Of a DNA stretch of 64,000 nucleotides, positions 46,689 through 59,300 are shown one piece after another (the first letter of the stretch is position 1; every line of letters starts with the position of its first letter). This stretch comes from Tanypteryx hageni (Eukaryota; Arthropoda; Insecta; Odonata; Petaluridae). Below the pieces are notes generated by a model. The model was given only the letters and a program-made list of their open reading frames with translations. It ran no database searches and was not told where the DNA came from. The position numbers and the translations under genes were made by a program. The DNA lies in the NCBI GenBank assembly GCA_028673005.1, contig CM054116.1:18795840-18859839 (forward strand), given 5' to 3'.

Positions 46689-48907
46689 TCCAGTTGATAA
46701 TTTTTACTTTCTCCAATGACAGTGCTCGAATGAAAGTCGGCAACGCTGGTCACCAAGGCCCACGTGTCTCCCCGCCCTCAGAAGCTAACAAGTGGCTCTC
46801 ATCATTGCGATGGACAGTGGGGCTGCTTTTTTAATAGATTCTTTATTTAAGGAGCTGAATAAGGTGAAATTATCACTCAACTATATTACAGAACATCATT
46901 ACGATAATAATGAATCAAACATGTTGGGGAGTAAATCAGGATAGGAATAATAAAGACAAGAGGATTTATATTCCCAGTACAGCTCATTCATTAAGTTTAG
47001 TTTTGAATGCCTGGGCAAAAATGTAGTACAAAGTGTTGCACTGCATATCTATACTATAGTAAATCTGCTTCTAACTTATGAGATTTCATATAGGAGGATA
47101 CTCTAGTTGGTAGCATGAACTAAGGCAGGTGGCATCTGGATGCGCAGAAGGCATGGAATGTCACTTGGTTTCCGTCACTCCTTCACTTGGCCATTCAGCA
47201 TCAGTCTGTTACAGCAGCTTTTGGGGTGCTGTTTGTAAATTTGCGGCATAATTTTCGTGTTTATTTACTTGTTTTACAATTGAGATTTAAACGGTGGTTT
47301 TCTAAAATGGAGAGCGAAGTAAGTAAGCACAATGTTTTGCACAAACAAGCAAGATAAATCATATATAAAGTGTATCGGTACTCGGGACCAGCGGAACAGG
47401 GGTGCAAAACAGGCAACTGCCTAGGGTGCCAAATATTGAGAGGCGGAATGAAGAGTCAATGATTTGATTTCACAGCACTGTATATGTGAGTGTCTGTATT
47501 CTTTTCTTTAAGTAATGTATACTTATCATTCATCTCTGATTGATTCATTTTGCTATATTTGTTACATGCATTTGTGTTGTATAAACCTTTATATTCAAAA
47601 TGATTTCCATTCCTCTTCAATGCTGTGCACTAGCCCAATCCTAAAAGTATAAGAAGAACTAGCGGTCTGAAGATGTTGGCGTACCAACTAAAATATGAGC
47701 CTAAAGTTATGATTTGCTTAATCTCTTGCTAAAAAATTATCATCTTAATGCCCATTTTTACCACTGTTACTAACCATAAAGCTTTTTAATGTGGAAAGAT
47801 ATTGTTTTTAGTAATTATGAAAAAATATTTAATAATAAAAACAAGCTTTAATTAATATTATATTTAAGTAATACCGGTGCTTATAGACATCATTGTGTAA
47901 TTACTAATAAAAGTAATTTTCAACTGTTAGATTTTAAGTCACATTTATATTGGAGTAGAGTGCCAAAAAATTGTTTGCCAAGAGTGCCAAACTGTCAGTA
48001 GTACAAAAACGAGATGGAGCATGCAGATGATTCAACACGTACAGCAGGTTACAATGTTGCCAGTTGTCAAGAGCAAACAGCGAGCGCCTGTGGCATATCA
48101 TGCATCATGCATTGCTTTCTGAGCAAAAGCTTATGCAGGCTGCCGGTTTGGCAGCAATGTAACGTGTATTTCTCTCTCTCACTCTGCGCAGTAATGTTGA
48201 CTCACCTGCCTTTGTCGTGCTGTAAACTATATTAGGGGGATACTAATGTTTAGGCACTTTCAGATGAGCTGGAGACACGACGATATTATGTGTGTAGGAC
48301 CTTGTGCATAACTGCCTAGACAAATCAAAAACCTCATAAATGTCAAATAATGCAGCTGCTATAAAATTACATAGAAGTCTAAACAAATATTTAAGGTATA
48401 TGTATTTCTGATTGTGCTACAAAATACAAGCTGACGGGTTTGTAAATGTGGAAGTGTTGATGTATTGCAGCATTTTTGTGTTCCGAATCTCCCAGCAGAA
48501 CAGGAAAAATTATTTCTGATCAATTAATTGAAAATATTGCTTGATGAGATAAAAGGATGGAAAAAATCATTTAATGGGTGGTGACAGACTTTCAAAATTT
48601 ATTATCTCTTTATCCATTCATTTCAGTGAACAGTTTTCTCACGATGCCAACAAAAGACAAGATATTAAGGGGATTAACTTAACTGTAAATGTGAAGGCCA
48701 TAGCTATTTACAAGCCCTCATTATTCTACAGTAGAACAGTTTGAATGTGTAACGTTCCTTAATTTCCAGAGCAGATCTGTGATAAATGCATAAAAATGAT
48801 GCTATCAAATAGTCAAGCAGTGGACTTGAAATTTCTTAATTATGAACGAAATGTGGGCGTGTATTATTGGCTAATCAACCTCTTCTTGGATTATTATAGC
48901 CATAGCT
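46684..48907. other. Mostly non-coding; possible tiny first exon near 47307
   Basis: No convincing gene. At 47307 an ATG with four codons (MESE) is followed directly by a consensus donor gtaagt, the shape of a first coding exon, but I find no partner exon. Around 47400-47450 and 47950-47995 there are related agtgccaa/gggtgccaaa phrases that may mark ends of a small unidentified element. Confidence 0.3.
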
Positions 48908-49024
48908 CCTTCCACACTGAACACACTCACAGAGAAGGAGGGGATCCCAGTGAGGGCTCCTCAAACCACACGAACAGGAGGTCGGATCACCTTGGAAAAA
49001 ATCCTACCTTCGCAGGATTCAGGC
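48908..49024 (-). mobile_element. Truncated tRNA-derived SINE (family 1)
   Basis: Matches parts of the fuller copy at 55386-55675: ccttccacactgaacacac, ctcctcaaaccac.cgaacagg, and aaaatcctac..cgcaggattc. The centre is deleted and the A- and B-box head is missing. Confidence 0.7.
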
Positions 49025-50499
49025 CTGCTGTGTTTTCTTTGGGGAACCATATTTCAAGTACTTTACTACTATTTTTTTAAATGTTTTTGTTATTTTGTAA
49101 TAGCCTTTTGTCTGTGAATTAATAAATAATAATAAATCTTTTATTGCAGGTTCAGAATGTCTCAATTAATTTTATAACAAAAACTTCATTGTTGAGGAGC
49201 AACAGCTAAGATATTATGATGAATTCTGCTCAAATAGAAGGGTAAAGGGGTAATCCATCACTGAAATATTAAACATTCAGGATGTACAGGGATGCTTGAA
49301 CTCCAGGGAACTTCAATCTCCTACCTGAATCAATAATGCTAAGACCACAGAGGCCAACACGTTGTCTTTCAACTGGATATCCAGGACAATTGCAAGTCAA
49401 CTTTTGAGAACCTGCTCTATATATGATTTCAAAGAATCTCCAAGCAGCCCAAGTGTTAGGTTTGCTGCTATGCTGGAACAAGTTTTGCTGAATTTACTTA
49501 TATCTTTTTGTTAAAAACTAAAAATTGTGTTTTTGGTAGCATGCAGTGCGGTCATTACCTAAGTTCTAGCCACCTGTGGTTCAGAAACATCAAGTGTGAA
49601 ATGCCTCCATACTTGAGCTTACCTGGTCAGAGATGTGGATTATATTTAATGTGACTGAAAGACTGTGAAATGCGCTCATACTGTAAAAATAAATAAATAA
49701 AATATCCAATACCCTGTCTTTTATTCAATTTTACTGTTTCTTGAATGCTGATATTTGCTTTACCTGCTTCACACTAAGATTTAAATAGAATTAAGGATTT
49801 TGTAGCTTTTCACTATAATAAACGAGCTGTATACATTATCTGTCTTATGAAATTCCGCAGATAATTAAAAACTGGTTATGCAGGAGCATTTCCTCTTTTT
49901 AAGAATATAATTGTTTTTAGCATTCAGTGGTTTTTTATTGTTCGGTTTTACAATTCTTTTCAGATCTGAATAATTTGGATATTGAAACAGTGTTGTCTTT
50001 CCAAAACTTAAAATATCTGTAGAATCAGAAAGAAAAATCTGTAGAATTATCTGTTAAAGTAATATTTATGCTCAAATTTTGTTTTATATATGTAAATTTA
50101 GAAAAAACTAAACACGGTTATTTTACTTGCTTTACTAAAGAAATAAATCAGTTTTTTATGATAATAATTATTTATTAATGGAAAAAGAAATACATCTGTT
50201 AGGAATATATAATGCAACTAGGTATGGCAAGAAAACTAAATGGCTCAACCCTAAATGAAAAATATGTAAATCGATAAAATATTTTTATGAATACATATGA
50301 TGAAAAAGGTAAATGAAAATTTTTAATTCCCTTTAATTTACTACAACGTGATTTAGGACTATACTTAACGATTATATTTCTCTCCTGCCTTGATCGCTCT
50401 CTTTAACAGTGACTTTCTTGCATTAAAATTATAACGATATGCATTCTTTATGAATTGTTTTGTTAATATTAAACCTGCATTAAGGAGAATATCTAACGT
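49025..50499. other. Non-coding, nothing recognised
   Basis: AT-rich sequence; the only longer frame (minus, 49269-49481) has no recognisable motif. Confidence 0.4.
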
Positions 50500-50900
50500 A
50501 AGACATTACTAAGGGTAAAGTGTTTACGATAGTTGCAGGTAGGTGTTGTAGTGATGGCAACAAAAAAATAGTGCTTTACATATCTCAAACAAAACATTAT
50601 ATGGAAAATGTTTCAAACATAGGTTATTGAAAATGAAATTTCCTACAACTTTTATTCCAATACATATATACACTCATCAAATATTAAACCAAATATTTCA
50701 AAAGAATCTGATGTGGCCGCCACATTACTTTCTCCATGACTAATATTTCGAAAAATTACAAACAGTGGTCGTGGCAGCTAAAAAATATGGTTTTTAAAAA
50801 TGTTTCGAACAAATGTTGTAGAATATTCAATTTCCTGCAACATTTATACACCCATACATATACCCATTGATATAAAATTTCCAAAATTTTGACAGTTTAT
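50500..50900. repeat. Dispersed repeat family, copy 2
   Basis: Homologous to 9363-9790: gtgtttacgatagttgcagg, acattatatgg.aaatgttt, ctacaacttttattccaata, catcaaatattaaa, and gatgtggccgccacat. An internal partial repeat of about 180 bp is visible, since the aatgtttc..ctgcaacattta phrase returns near 50800. Confidence 0.65.
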
Positions 50901-51158
50901 ATTTATCAAAGCTTTCACTTTGTTCAAATCTAATACAACAATGCATTTAATATTGAATTCACATACACATAACATTTAAAAGACAAAAGTAATCAATTAA
51001 AATCTTTTTTAACACTTAGAATATACCTAATCATACTTATAATTCAAAGTTTAGTATAAAAATTTAGGTCTGTGCGCGACCTTCTACTAGAAAGTGTAGT
51101 TAAATTGAGATGTGCTAGTATATCATTATAGGAAATATCGACCAGTGAAATTACCATT

Positions 51159-51356
51159 TTAAATGGCAATCGATCTCAGAAATTTCTGCTGGACTCGTTC
51201 CATCATGTGGGAGTCCATTTCATAATATGGGCTCCAATTGACTGAACAATACTCCAGCTGACTGCGGACACACAGCAGTGACAGCAAATAAATTAGTAAA
51301 ATCAGTTGTATTCCTGCATATAAATCCAAGAGATTCGATTGCTGCATTTGAAATAT
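51159..51356 (-). pseudogene. LINE reverse-transcriptase C-terminal fragment
   Basis: Minus-strand frame containing LLCVRSQLEYCSVNWSPYY and ERVQQKFLR. This is the well-known VRxxLEYxSxVWSP..IERVQxxF signature after the RT fingers and palm in non-LTR (Jockey/CR1-like) retrotransposons. Only about 50 residues remain. It abuts the left end of a jerky/Tigger-like element at 51357. Confidence 0.75.
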
Positions 51357-52440
51357 AGTAGAAGCCCTCATAACTGACCTTCGCTTAACCGACTCGCTTG
51401 ATTAACTGATGTTTTATGCCCCTAGTTCTGAAAACTGAAATCCACAGTCGAGTGCAACATTTTACATAAAACGACTAGTTTAAAAGCGTTTAAACCATTC
51501 CTTTCCTTACGCATGAATCTCACGAGTTGTTCTTTGTGCTAAAATGATTCTCATTACATAGTAATCCAGTCTAGTACGCATCTGCTGTCAGTTGTCCCAC
51601 ATACTAGTACTGTTCATTGTTATTTTAGTTATGATATTTAATCAATATAAAATTATGTATATATATATTATATATTCATATTTATTTATAGGATATGGGT
51701 GAGATAAGAAAGAGAGTGGTTGTTTCCATGAAAACTAAGCTTGATGCTCTGGAGAGAATTGATAGGGGTGTGTCAGTAAGACAAATTTTTGTGGAATTAG
51801 GTGTTGGAGAGACAACTGTGAAAGACTGGGAATAAAAGCTTGAATCAAGAATGATTTTGCAGTCAGATTGCAACACAAGTGTCTTTATCTTCCCATTCAA
51901 CATTAAAGAAATCAAAATTGGAAATTTTAGAAGATGCATTATGGCTGTGGTTTATGCAAGAAAGACATCATGGAATTTCAATCAGTGGATCCATACACAA
52001 GGAAAAGGACCTAACCCTAAATCAAAAAATTGGTGGTGCGCAGAAATTTACTGCAAGTAATGGAAGGCTTGGACGTTGGAAAAAACGTCATGGTATCCAT
52101 GTATTAATCATCACTGGAGAGAAGTTATCGTCTGATCAGCATGCTGCTCAAAAATTTTTGCAGGATTTAAGAGAGCTTATCGACCGAGATAAATTTGTTG
52201 GAGGACAACTCTACAATATAGACGAAACGGGTCTAAATTACAAAATGTTACCAACAAAAACGATGGCAAAAAAGGATGAGCCTGCAGCATCAGGATACAA
52301 ATAATCCAAAGAAAGACTCAAGTAGCTGCCTGCAGCAATGCAGCTGGAACTCACAAATTGCCACATTTATTGTTGGTAAATCAAAAACTCCCAGAGATTT
52401 TAAAAGTATAAATCGTTTGTCTTCTCCAGTTTACTACCAC
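51357..52440 (+). pseudogene. Jerky/Tigger-like (pogo) transposase relic
   Basis: From an ATG at 51695 the frame encodes a psq-type HTH (KRVVVSMKTKLDALERI, then RQIFVELGVGETTVKDW) and stops at 51834-51836. A second frame (51879-52304) gives a CENP-B-type HTH (LWLWFMQERHHGISISG, TASNGRLGRWKKRHGI) and the start of the DDE domain with first catalytic Asp in LYNIDETGLNYKMLP. A third frame holds SNAAGTHKLPHLL, GKSKTP and further scraps. At 51357-51410 the sequence gtagaagccctcataactga resembles a Tigger-type terminal repeat. No matching right end is seen. At least two frameshifts and no second or third catalytic residue: dead. Confidence 0.75.
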
Positions 52441-52762
52441 TACTACACATTGAGTCACACCACAAGAGTGTAGATTAACTGTGTGAGAATACTGGTATTG
52501 TGGTATTATGTAACTTGGAGTAGGATATACACTGGAAAGATGTGCAGCAAAGAGATTAGCAAATTCCTGAAATGAACATAATTCCACAATCTACTTGTAT
52601 TCGATGGAATGGAATCTTGAACACAACTAGTATAGGAGAGGTAACAAAGTTTTGACAATGAGTCTCATTTAGCATGAAGAGATGCAAAAGAATTGTAATC
52701 TACACCAGATCTACTTATTTTAAGCTTCTTGTGGGTTATTTTCTTATCATATATTAATGAAA
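52441..52762. other. Non-coding between jerky-like and LINE relics
   Basis: AT-rich sequence with no motif I can assign; probably decayed transposon. Confidence 0.35.
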
Positions 52763-53655
52763 TTAATTTTTACTAAACCAGTTGGGTAAGTGGGATGATC
52801 CATTCTCGTGTAAAATTTCAGGAACATACAGATTAATGGTATTATTTTCAAAATCATAAAAATAACAAACAGAATCATCTAATTGTTTTTCAGTCAATAT
52901 AAACCAATCTATAGAGATAAAGTAATCTATCATTGCAGAATATTTTCCTTTCCTAAAGTTGACAGTTTCAAAATTAATATCTACACGTGGGGATACACCT
53001 GCATGAAGTTCACACATAAGAGGAGGATGATAGGCATTACACGGCAAAAGTCACATCAATATCATACGCACTGTTCAATGAGCACTTTTTAATATCTTTT
53101 AAACACAAATCCAGAATCTCGCCATATTGCTTGGTAACTAAGTTTTTTGTACAAAATTCAGATATTGGCAGTGAGGTAAACTTCAGGAAAGAATGTTGAC
53201 CAATTATTACCTGGCAAATTGAATCGCCAAAGATAAGCGAATGGGCGTCTGTACACAAATATGCAAGACGCTTTACTTCTTCGCGATATTTTTGGTATAT
53301 GCCTTGGTCAGATTTGGGAGGAATGTAAACACATCATTAAATAGTTTAAGAGATGGAGATGACACCATGAGAAAATTGTATCCAATGTTACACGAGGATG
53401 TAGCTTAAAGTTGATAAGATTTTAACATAAAATCAACACCAATTAGCACTCCACCTTCCCTTTTCTTAATACTTGTACAATCACCGCAATCAGTTCTCTA
53501 AATTTTATAAATAAAAAGTGCCTATTGGGAATCGCATATATCGCGTGTTAGCCAAGTCTCATAGAATAATATGATATCACACTCGATATTAACAGCTGAA
53601 ATACGCATGTCCTTTAATTTTGTCCGCAAACCGCGGACATTCTGATAGTATGAGG
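52763..53655 (-). pseudogene. LINE ORF2 endonuclease-region relic
   Basis: On the minus strand, from about 53655 down, the frame begins YYQNVRGLRTKLKDMRI and continues CDIILFYETWL. These are the Asn and Glu motifs that open the apurinic-type endonuclease domain of Jockey/I/CR1-like LINEs. After frameshifts come LIFGDSICQ, then YHPPLMCELH (the end of the endonuclease, usually DHHPPI), and then FRKGKYSAMIDYF and LPNWFSKN of the linker before RT. Several stops and shifts break it. With the fragment at 51159-51356 it may be one LINE interrupted by the jerky-like element, with most of RT lost. Confidence 0.75.
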
Positions 53656-54769
53656 AAATATTAGTTACAAATTTCTTAAATGTTTATCTATCACTATTTT
53701 GGGAACAAAGGAGTAATCTCCGCTCTTCATAACATTTTTATAATGACGACAGTTTATTGATTTTAGTAGGATTGTCGATGTAATTATTTAATTTTGAGTC
53801 ATGTTCTATTCTAGGCGATATTTTAAGCATGTAAACAATTTTAAAAAATCGTTCCACCGTATATATGAAAATAGTTTTTAACTTGAACGAGAATTTCTAA
53901 ATTTACTTAAAGTTCCTTTAAAAATGAAACCAAAAGGAATGTATGATTTTATAAATAAATTTAAAGTTATTTTGATGTATACAATATCAACAAAATAAAC
54001 ATTAAAAAAGACTAAAATAGTATAAAATTCTAGAAATCGTACAAGGAGACGCTACGAACTGTAACTCACAGATTCGGTTCATCTTCTACCAGTGGAGAGT
54101 GTTGTTCAATATCTATAAGAATACCTTTTCGGAATTTCGAACCAATGGCTTTAACTTTAAGAGAAATAATTAATTAAAAAGTGCAAAAAAATGGACCGAT
54201 ATTCAAATGCTTGTAACTTCGCTATCTCTGGAGTCTCTATGCTAGAGATAACGCTTAACATAAATCTCGCGTCCCGTACTTTTGGCATTCGAGACTCCCG
54301 CCTGCGAATTTTCTTCTCCTGCAAAATGTCCTTTTCCCTACAGGTTTTTATATCCCAATCTTCAGAAAGTAATTGAACGCTTCTAATTTCTTTTCGCAGG
54401 GGAATTACTTTTAATTAATTAATAATTATCGCTCAATTTTATCTGGTAATTAAAATTAAGTATATTATTTTTGTAAGCCATTAGCAGCATTGTCATTTTA
54501 AAACAATAAAAAAATTGTCGGAATAATTTAAAGTTAAAAAGAATAATATTACCTTTATGATTCACTACGTCACTCATTAAGGAAACTCCTCCCGTAGTGG
54601 AGTGTGTTTAACAGTAAGGCAATAAATAACACATCAAACAGCCACTTGATTTAAACTCTCATACGAGACCGTTTCAATGTGTCAAACACTGGAAAAATCT
54701 TCGGTACTTGTCCTGTGAGATAATTCCGTTCCTTCCTTCATAATTCGCACATTATACAGAGGAACCGAA
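53656..54769. other. Non-coding, nothing recognised
   Basis: AT-rich; no conserved frames or repeat ends evident. Confidence 0.4.
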
Positions 54770-54995
54770 AAGCTGTCACACACTCGGTGGAAATCTTTTT
54801 CTACTTGGGCCGAGCTCCCAAGGATAGTTTTCGTTGCGAAAATTGAAGTCCCGGGTTTGATTCCGGGGACTATCCTTCCAATTTGATTTACATGGGAAAT
54901 CTGAAACCCACCGAGCAGGGAAATTTTCTCTTGCACATTAAAATATCTTAGAATTGTAATATCGGAGCGGGATTTGCACCGTTCTCTGAGAGAAG
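54770..54995 (+). mobile_element. tRNA-derived SINE (family 2), copy 1
   Basis: About 220 bp recurring at 61426-61640 in the opposite orientation. The head contains a D-arm-like gagctcccaaggatag (near an A box) and a B-box-like cccgggtttgattccgggg (54849-54867). This is followed by a conserved body ending in tctaagatattacaa-type sequence. RNA polymerase III transcription is inferred only from these boxes. Confidence 0.6.
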
Positions 54996-55360
54996 GAATG
55001 GAGATTCTAATTTTTATCGTAAAACGCTGCTTATCCATCTTATTTCTTCGAATTTCGCGTAAATACTGCCGTTTTTATCACTCATTACGAGGGTGTAGCC
55101 ATAGCAACAACTATTGATGGACTCGGATTCGGAATAGTCTAATAAATACACGTATTGTTTCTGTCGAACGAAAATACGCGTGTTCAATTTAATATCCCGT
55201 TCGAATGTATTTGTCATATTTTATAACGTTCAATTATGAAATTTGAGAACACAAGGAGCAACATATCTGCGGTGATTTTAAAGCTATTAGAGCCAATATT
55301 CATTCATTCGTGTTCTGTCTTACGACAGGTCCTACCAATTAATTACTTAATTGGTTTTTG

Positions 55361-55675
55361 ACTAGGGAATATACATACACGGTGTGGTGGTTTCCCGTTG
55401 CCTTCCACACCGGACACACACACACAGAAGGGAGGAGGGAAACCCGGTGCCGGCATTTGCCTGCTCTTGCGAAGAACACCAGGGGGGCCAACGGCTTAAC
55501 GTCCCTTCCGAAGGACGGAACAGCTGAATTTGCGTGGTCTCCTCAAACCACGCGAACAGGGGGCCGGATGACCTTGAGAAAAAATCCTACTCGCGCAGGA
55601 TTCGTACCCGATGACTTTCAAGCATCGGGCGAGTAGCAGCCAGCGTCCTAACCACTACACCACCGGCACCCCCAG
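55361..55675 (-). mobile_element. tRNA-derived SINE (family 1)
   Basis: Read on the minus strand, the head is gtgccggtggtgtagtggtt..gga. This fits a tRNA A box (TGGTGTAGTGGTTAGGA) and is followed about 40 bases later by a B-box-like gggtacgaatcctg. The body continues through a GC-rich region with gttcgcgtggtttgagg to ggaaacgggaaaccacc-type sequence. A truncated relative is at 48908-49024. Confidence 0.75.
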
Positions 55676-56300
55676 AGCCAATATAAGTAGGTATTAAATA
55701 AATGATTAAATGGAAAGCTCGCATCGTTAGTTCTGTTTGGGTCGTCTTATTATTATGTTATGCAGAGACATACTTTTCCTTCCTGTTTGTTGTTGCCAAC
55801 GAAAACAATCTTCGTAACCCATGAAGTAAACAAGATCTAATTGTAAGTAATAACTTTTATTTTCTTTATCGGGCCTACTGAACATATTGATTGAAAGGAA
55901 ATGGATTATTCAGGACGAAGAAGTGAACTAAAATACGTGTAGTTTCGTTACGTTTACCTACACTCAGCTTTTGTAAGTCAAAAGACATAAATAATTTACG
56001 ACGAAGGAATGAGCGTGAGTGTAAAGATTAACGTACTTCATCTCAAGTGAGGTATGTATGAGTTAAATAATAATTCAATTTTCAATTGTTCTATCGCAAA
56101 TTCTGTATTTCTTTGGCATCGCTTCTGATATGTCCTTTAGCAGTGCTTAGAATTTAAATTTATCTTGTTTTCTAAATTGATTATGTCAAACAATGGAGGC
56201 TTATTTCTTGTGTCGTCTCTGTTGGCCGTTACCGTGGAAACCACACGATTCAGAACTAGTTCATTCTTGTTGAAAAAAACTAAAGAAGACGGAGCGGAAT
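55676..56300. promoter_or_regulatory. Upstream region and presumed 5' UTR of the membrane-protein gene
   Basis: No other gene is visible. The last 100 bases before the ATG at 56301 are less AT-rich, as expected of a 5' UTR. No clear TATA box; transcription start not determinable by eye. Confidence 0.35.
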
Positions 56301-59300
56301 ATGAGCGGGAGAGGTAATTAACTTGTTTTTCACCAATATTATTGAAAATCTGGCATATTTCAGAACTCGGAACGTAGCCTAGCTCAGTTGATTAGTGCAA
56401 TTTTAATTAAATGCATGGTTACTTGTCGTTGCAATCAACGATCGCTATTCTAGCCCTAATTTCATCGGTACATTTGGATTCTCTCGTTATCATGCTAGCA
56501 AGGTGCTTTACTTTACGATCTGAAACTGGTTCCGATGGCTTTCCAACTTACGTTCAAGTTTTTCCTTTCTCCATATCCAAATCAACTTGGATTTTTTTTT
56601 TTTTTTCTCATTCGTTTCCTAGGATAATTTTGCTTATTTAACCTTAGCTGTGTCCGTCCGTCTTTCGAAGCATTCGTCCTCGCTACAAAGACTAACTATT
56701 AATGCTTACACAACCAGTAAATTACTTATATAATCCTATCTCCTACAACATCTTGCTTAGCTTGAAACCATCAAAGTAGGCTTACGAGTTAATACAAACT
56801 ATAGTTTTAAGAAATTCTTTTCTTTTTGACAATCTTTGAATAGTTCAAAATGTAAAAGAAAGAGCAAAGCCGTCGACATACGTTAAATCCGAAATTCTTT
56901 TCTCATTTGTGTCGGCAGATTTTTATGATGAGTTAGCGAACGATGTTGCCCTAGGGCTGGCAATTTTTTTATCCTGCCTGCTCCTGGCGTTCTGGGTATG
57001 GGAGGTCATTAGGCGGTACTGCGTCGGGCGCAGTAGAAGATGGAATGTTGAAGACGGCGTGCCCGACGTGGTGCATGATACCGCCAATTTGCCTGTAAGT
57101 ATAATACGCGTATACTTGCGATTACATTCTTCTTCTTCTCTTATCGTATAAACCTTTCTAGTGGGTTATTTTATGTTGTTATTAACAAAAAAGTTTCTGC
57201 TCTGATCCGCCTTCGGATCCCAAAGTATCATTTATGTATTTATTTATATATATTGAGAAACTTCGTCAACCTCACTTCATATCTACATAATTACGTCAAC
57301 TCATCTTGTTGTTTTCTTATTCAGAATGAAGAGATTCCACGAGGAATCCTCAAAAAACATCAGGACCAGCAACACGTGAGTGTTTATCACCATGTTCTGA
57401 TTTTTCTGCATATACATATTTACTCTGATGCATGAGTGGTGATGGTGCCAGTCATAGATGAAAACCTTTTTCTCTCTCAAAGATTTTAATGTATTAAATT
57501 ATAGCTCACTTCCCAAAACTTGTTAAGATTGATAAGATTGTTAGTATGTCAGCTGATACTACCAATAGGTAGTAACATTGGTGGGGATTGCCATCCCGGA
57601 GGGATTTTCTAATCCCGGGGTTACGGGATTGTGATTTTTTCAATCCCGGGATCGAGGAAAAGTGGTGGGAAATGAAAAACACACAATATTTTTAAACAAT
57701 AATTTTGATCCATACACAGACATGAAATCATCATATGCAGTTATGGAAGTAATATCAAGTTTTCACAAAATTTAAGTAACGTCAATGAAAATAACTTTTT
57801 ATCAGCAGGTAAAACTAAAATCAAACACGTATTTTTGGAGAAAATGTAAAGGAAATTTAAATAACTAAAGTAGCAATTGTTGCGGTATCTTAAATTAAAT
57901 TAAATGGATTGCATTTATGTAAATTAAACGGTACTATTAGATTAAGGTTCTCCTCACTTAAAAGCTATTCACAAATTTCTGAAGTACGCCCTTAAAAAAC
58001 AAAGTGCATCTAATGTCGGGTCACTCATTCTTGATCTGTATTTATTGCACAGCATCCCTGCTGATAAAAAAGCCCTTTCTGATTCTACACTAGTAGGAGG
58101 AATAGCTAGCAACTGCTGGTAAAGAAACTGCAGATTTTCTCATTTACGTCCATTTTCACGGAAATCCTTTTGCTCTGGTGCTATTGATAATGCTAGATCA
58201 TTTGAATTATAGCAGGAGGATTATTTCTTGAGAGTAACTAAACATTGGGTAATGACCGAATCGAGTTCTTTCTTTAACTTCTCTGAATATGATGTACCAG
58301 TCTCAAAACGTTCAGATGCTGCCGTTCGCTTAGTGTGTAAGTCATCATTTATAGATCGGCTTCTTGATGCTGATGAAACTTGCTCTTCTTTCTTGTCCAG
58401 TGCTTCATATGTTTTACTAATATTACAATAACATGTACTCGGGTTTTCTGTAACAAACATCTTTATGTTCGCTAGTGATGGCACAGAAAATATATTATCA
58501 CGAGCCTGTGACCCGTACTGAAGATACCTCAATACCCCTGATAACTTAGTTCGTCTCTTCATTATTTGATTTTTCATATTATGTCCTAACTCTGTATTCA
58601 CATCATTCAGTTTCTTCATCATGATTTCCAACGCTGTCTCACGCGTCAAAAGATTTGCATCTCTTCGGCAAAGAGCTTCCATAGCAATTTTCGCTGGCTG
58701 CAGTGTTGCAAAAATAGAAGAAGCAAGTTCATGTTCACTCTCACTAAATGATATATCGGAATTCAGATCGATTCATTATGCAGGTTTTAAGCAATATAAA
58801 ACGTTCGATCATTTCAACTAAACTGTTCCAGCGAGTTCTTATATCCATAACAAGTGATTTTTCCTCCCCCTATTGTTCGATTACATATCTCTCTCGTTAT
58901 TTGCGAGTGATTTTCTGAAGAGAATAACAGTTTTCCTTATTTTTTGAATCAATAACTTAAAGTTTGTTTCTGATAGTTTGTAAGCCCCTCCGCCTTCAAA
59001 CGAATCATCTTCGTCTGTTTCATCACTCGAGGAAAAGGATTCATCACTTGATTCATGTCCTTCCGATTCCGCGAATTCCATATCTTCTTGATAATATTCA
59101 TTCTTCTTTAGGTTTGCCACACCCCAAAGGATATTTTTCATTTTTTTCGTTGTTCTTATTTTCCAAGAATGATGACATATCATAAACTCAGATAAAAAGC
59201 AGTAATACTCATTGAATTCCAACGACTTATATATTTTATTATACATCAAATACAATTTAATAGTTGGCGCCACCTGATAGCAAAAGCAAATATGTCAATC

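Noticed and set aside
46379..46756. Open frame of about 125 codons on minus strand
   Set aside because: It runs through the TA microsatellite (Tyr-Ile run) with no conserved sequence on either side.
56376..56402. tRNA gene: gtagcctagctcagttgattagtgc resembles a D-arm/A box
   Set aside because: No B box, anticodon arm or acceptor pairing follows; it lies in the first intron of the membrane-protein gene.
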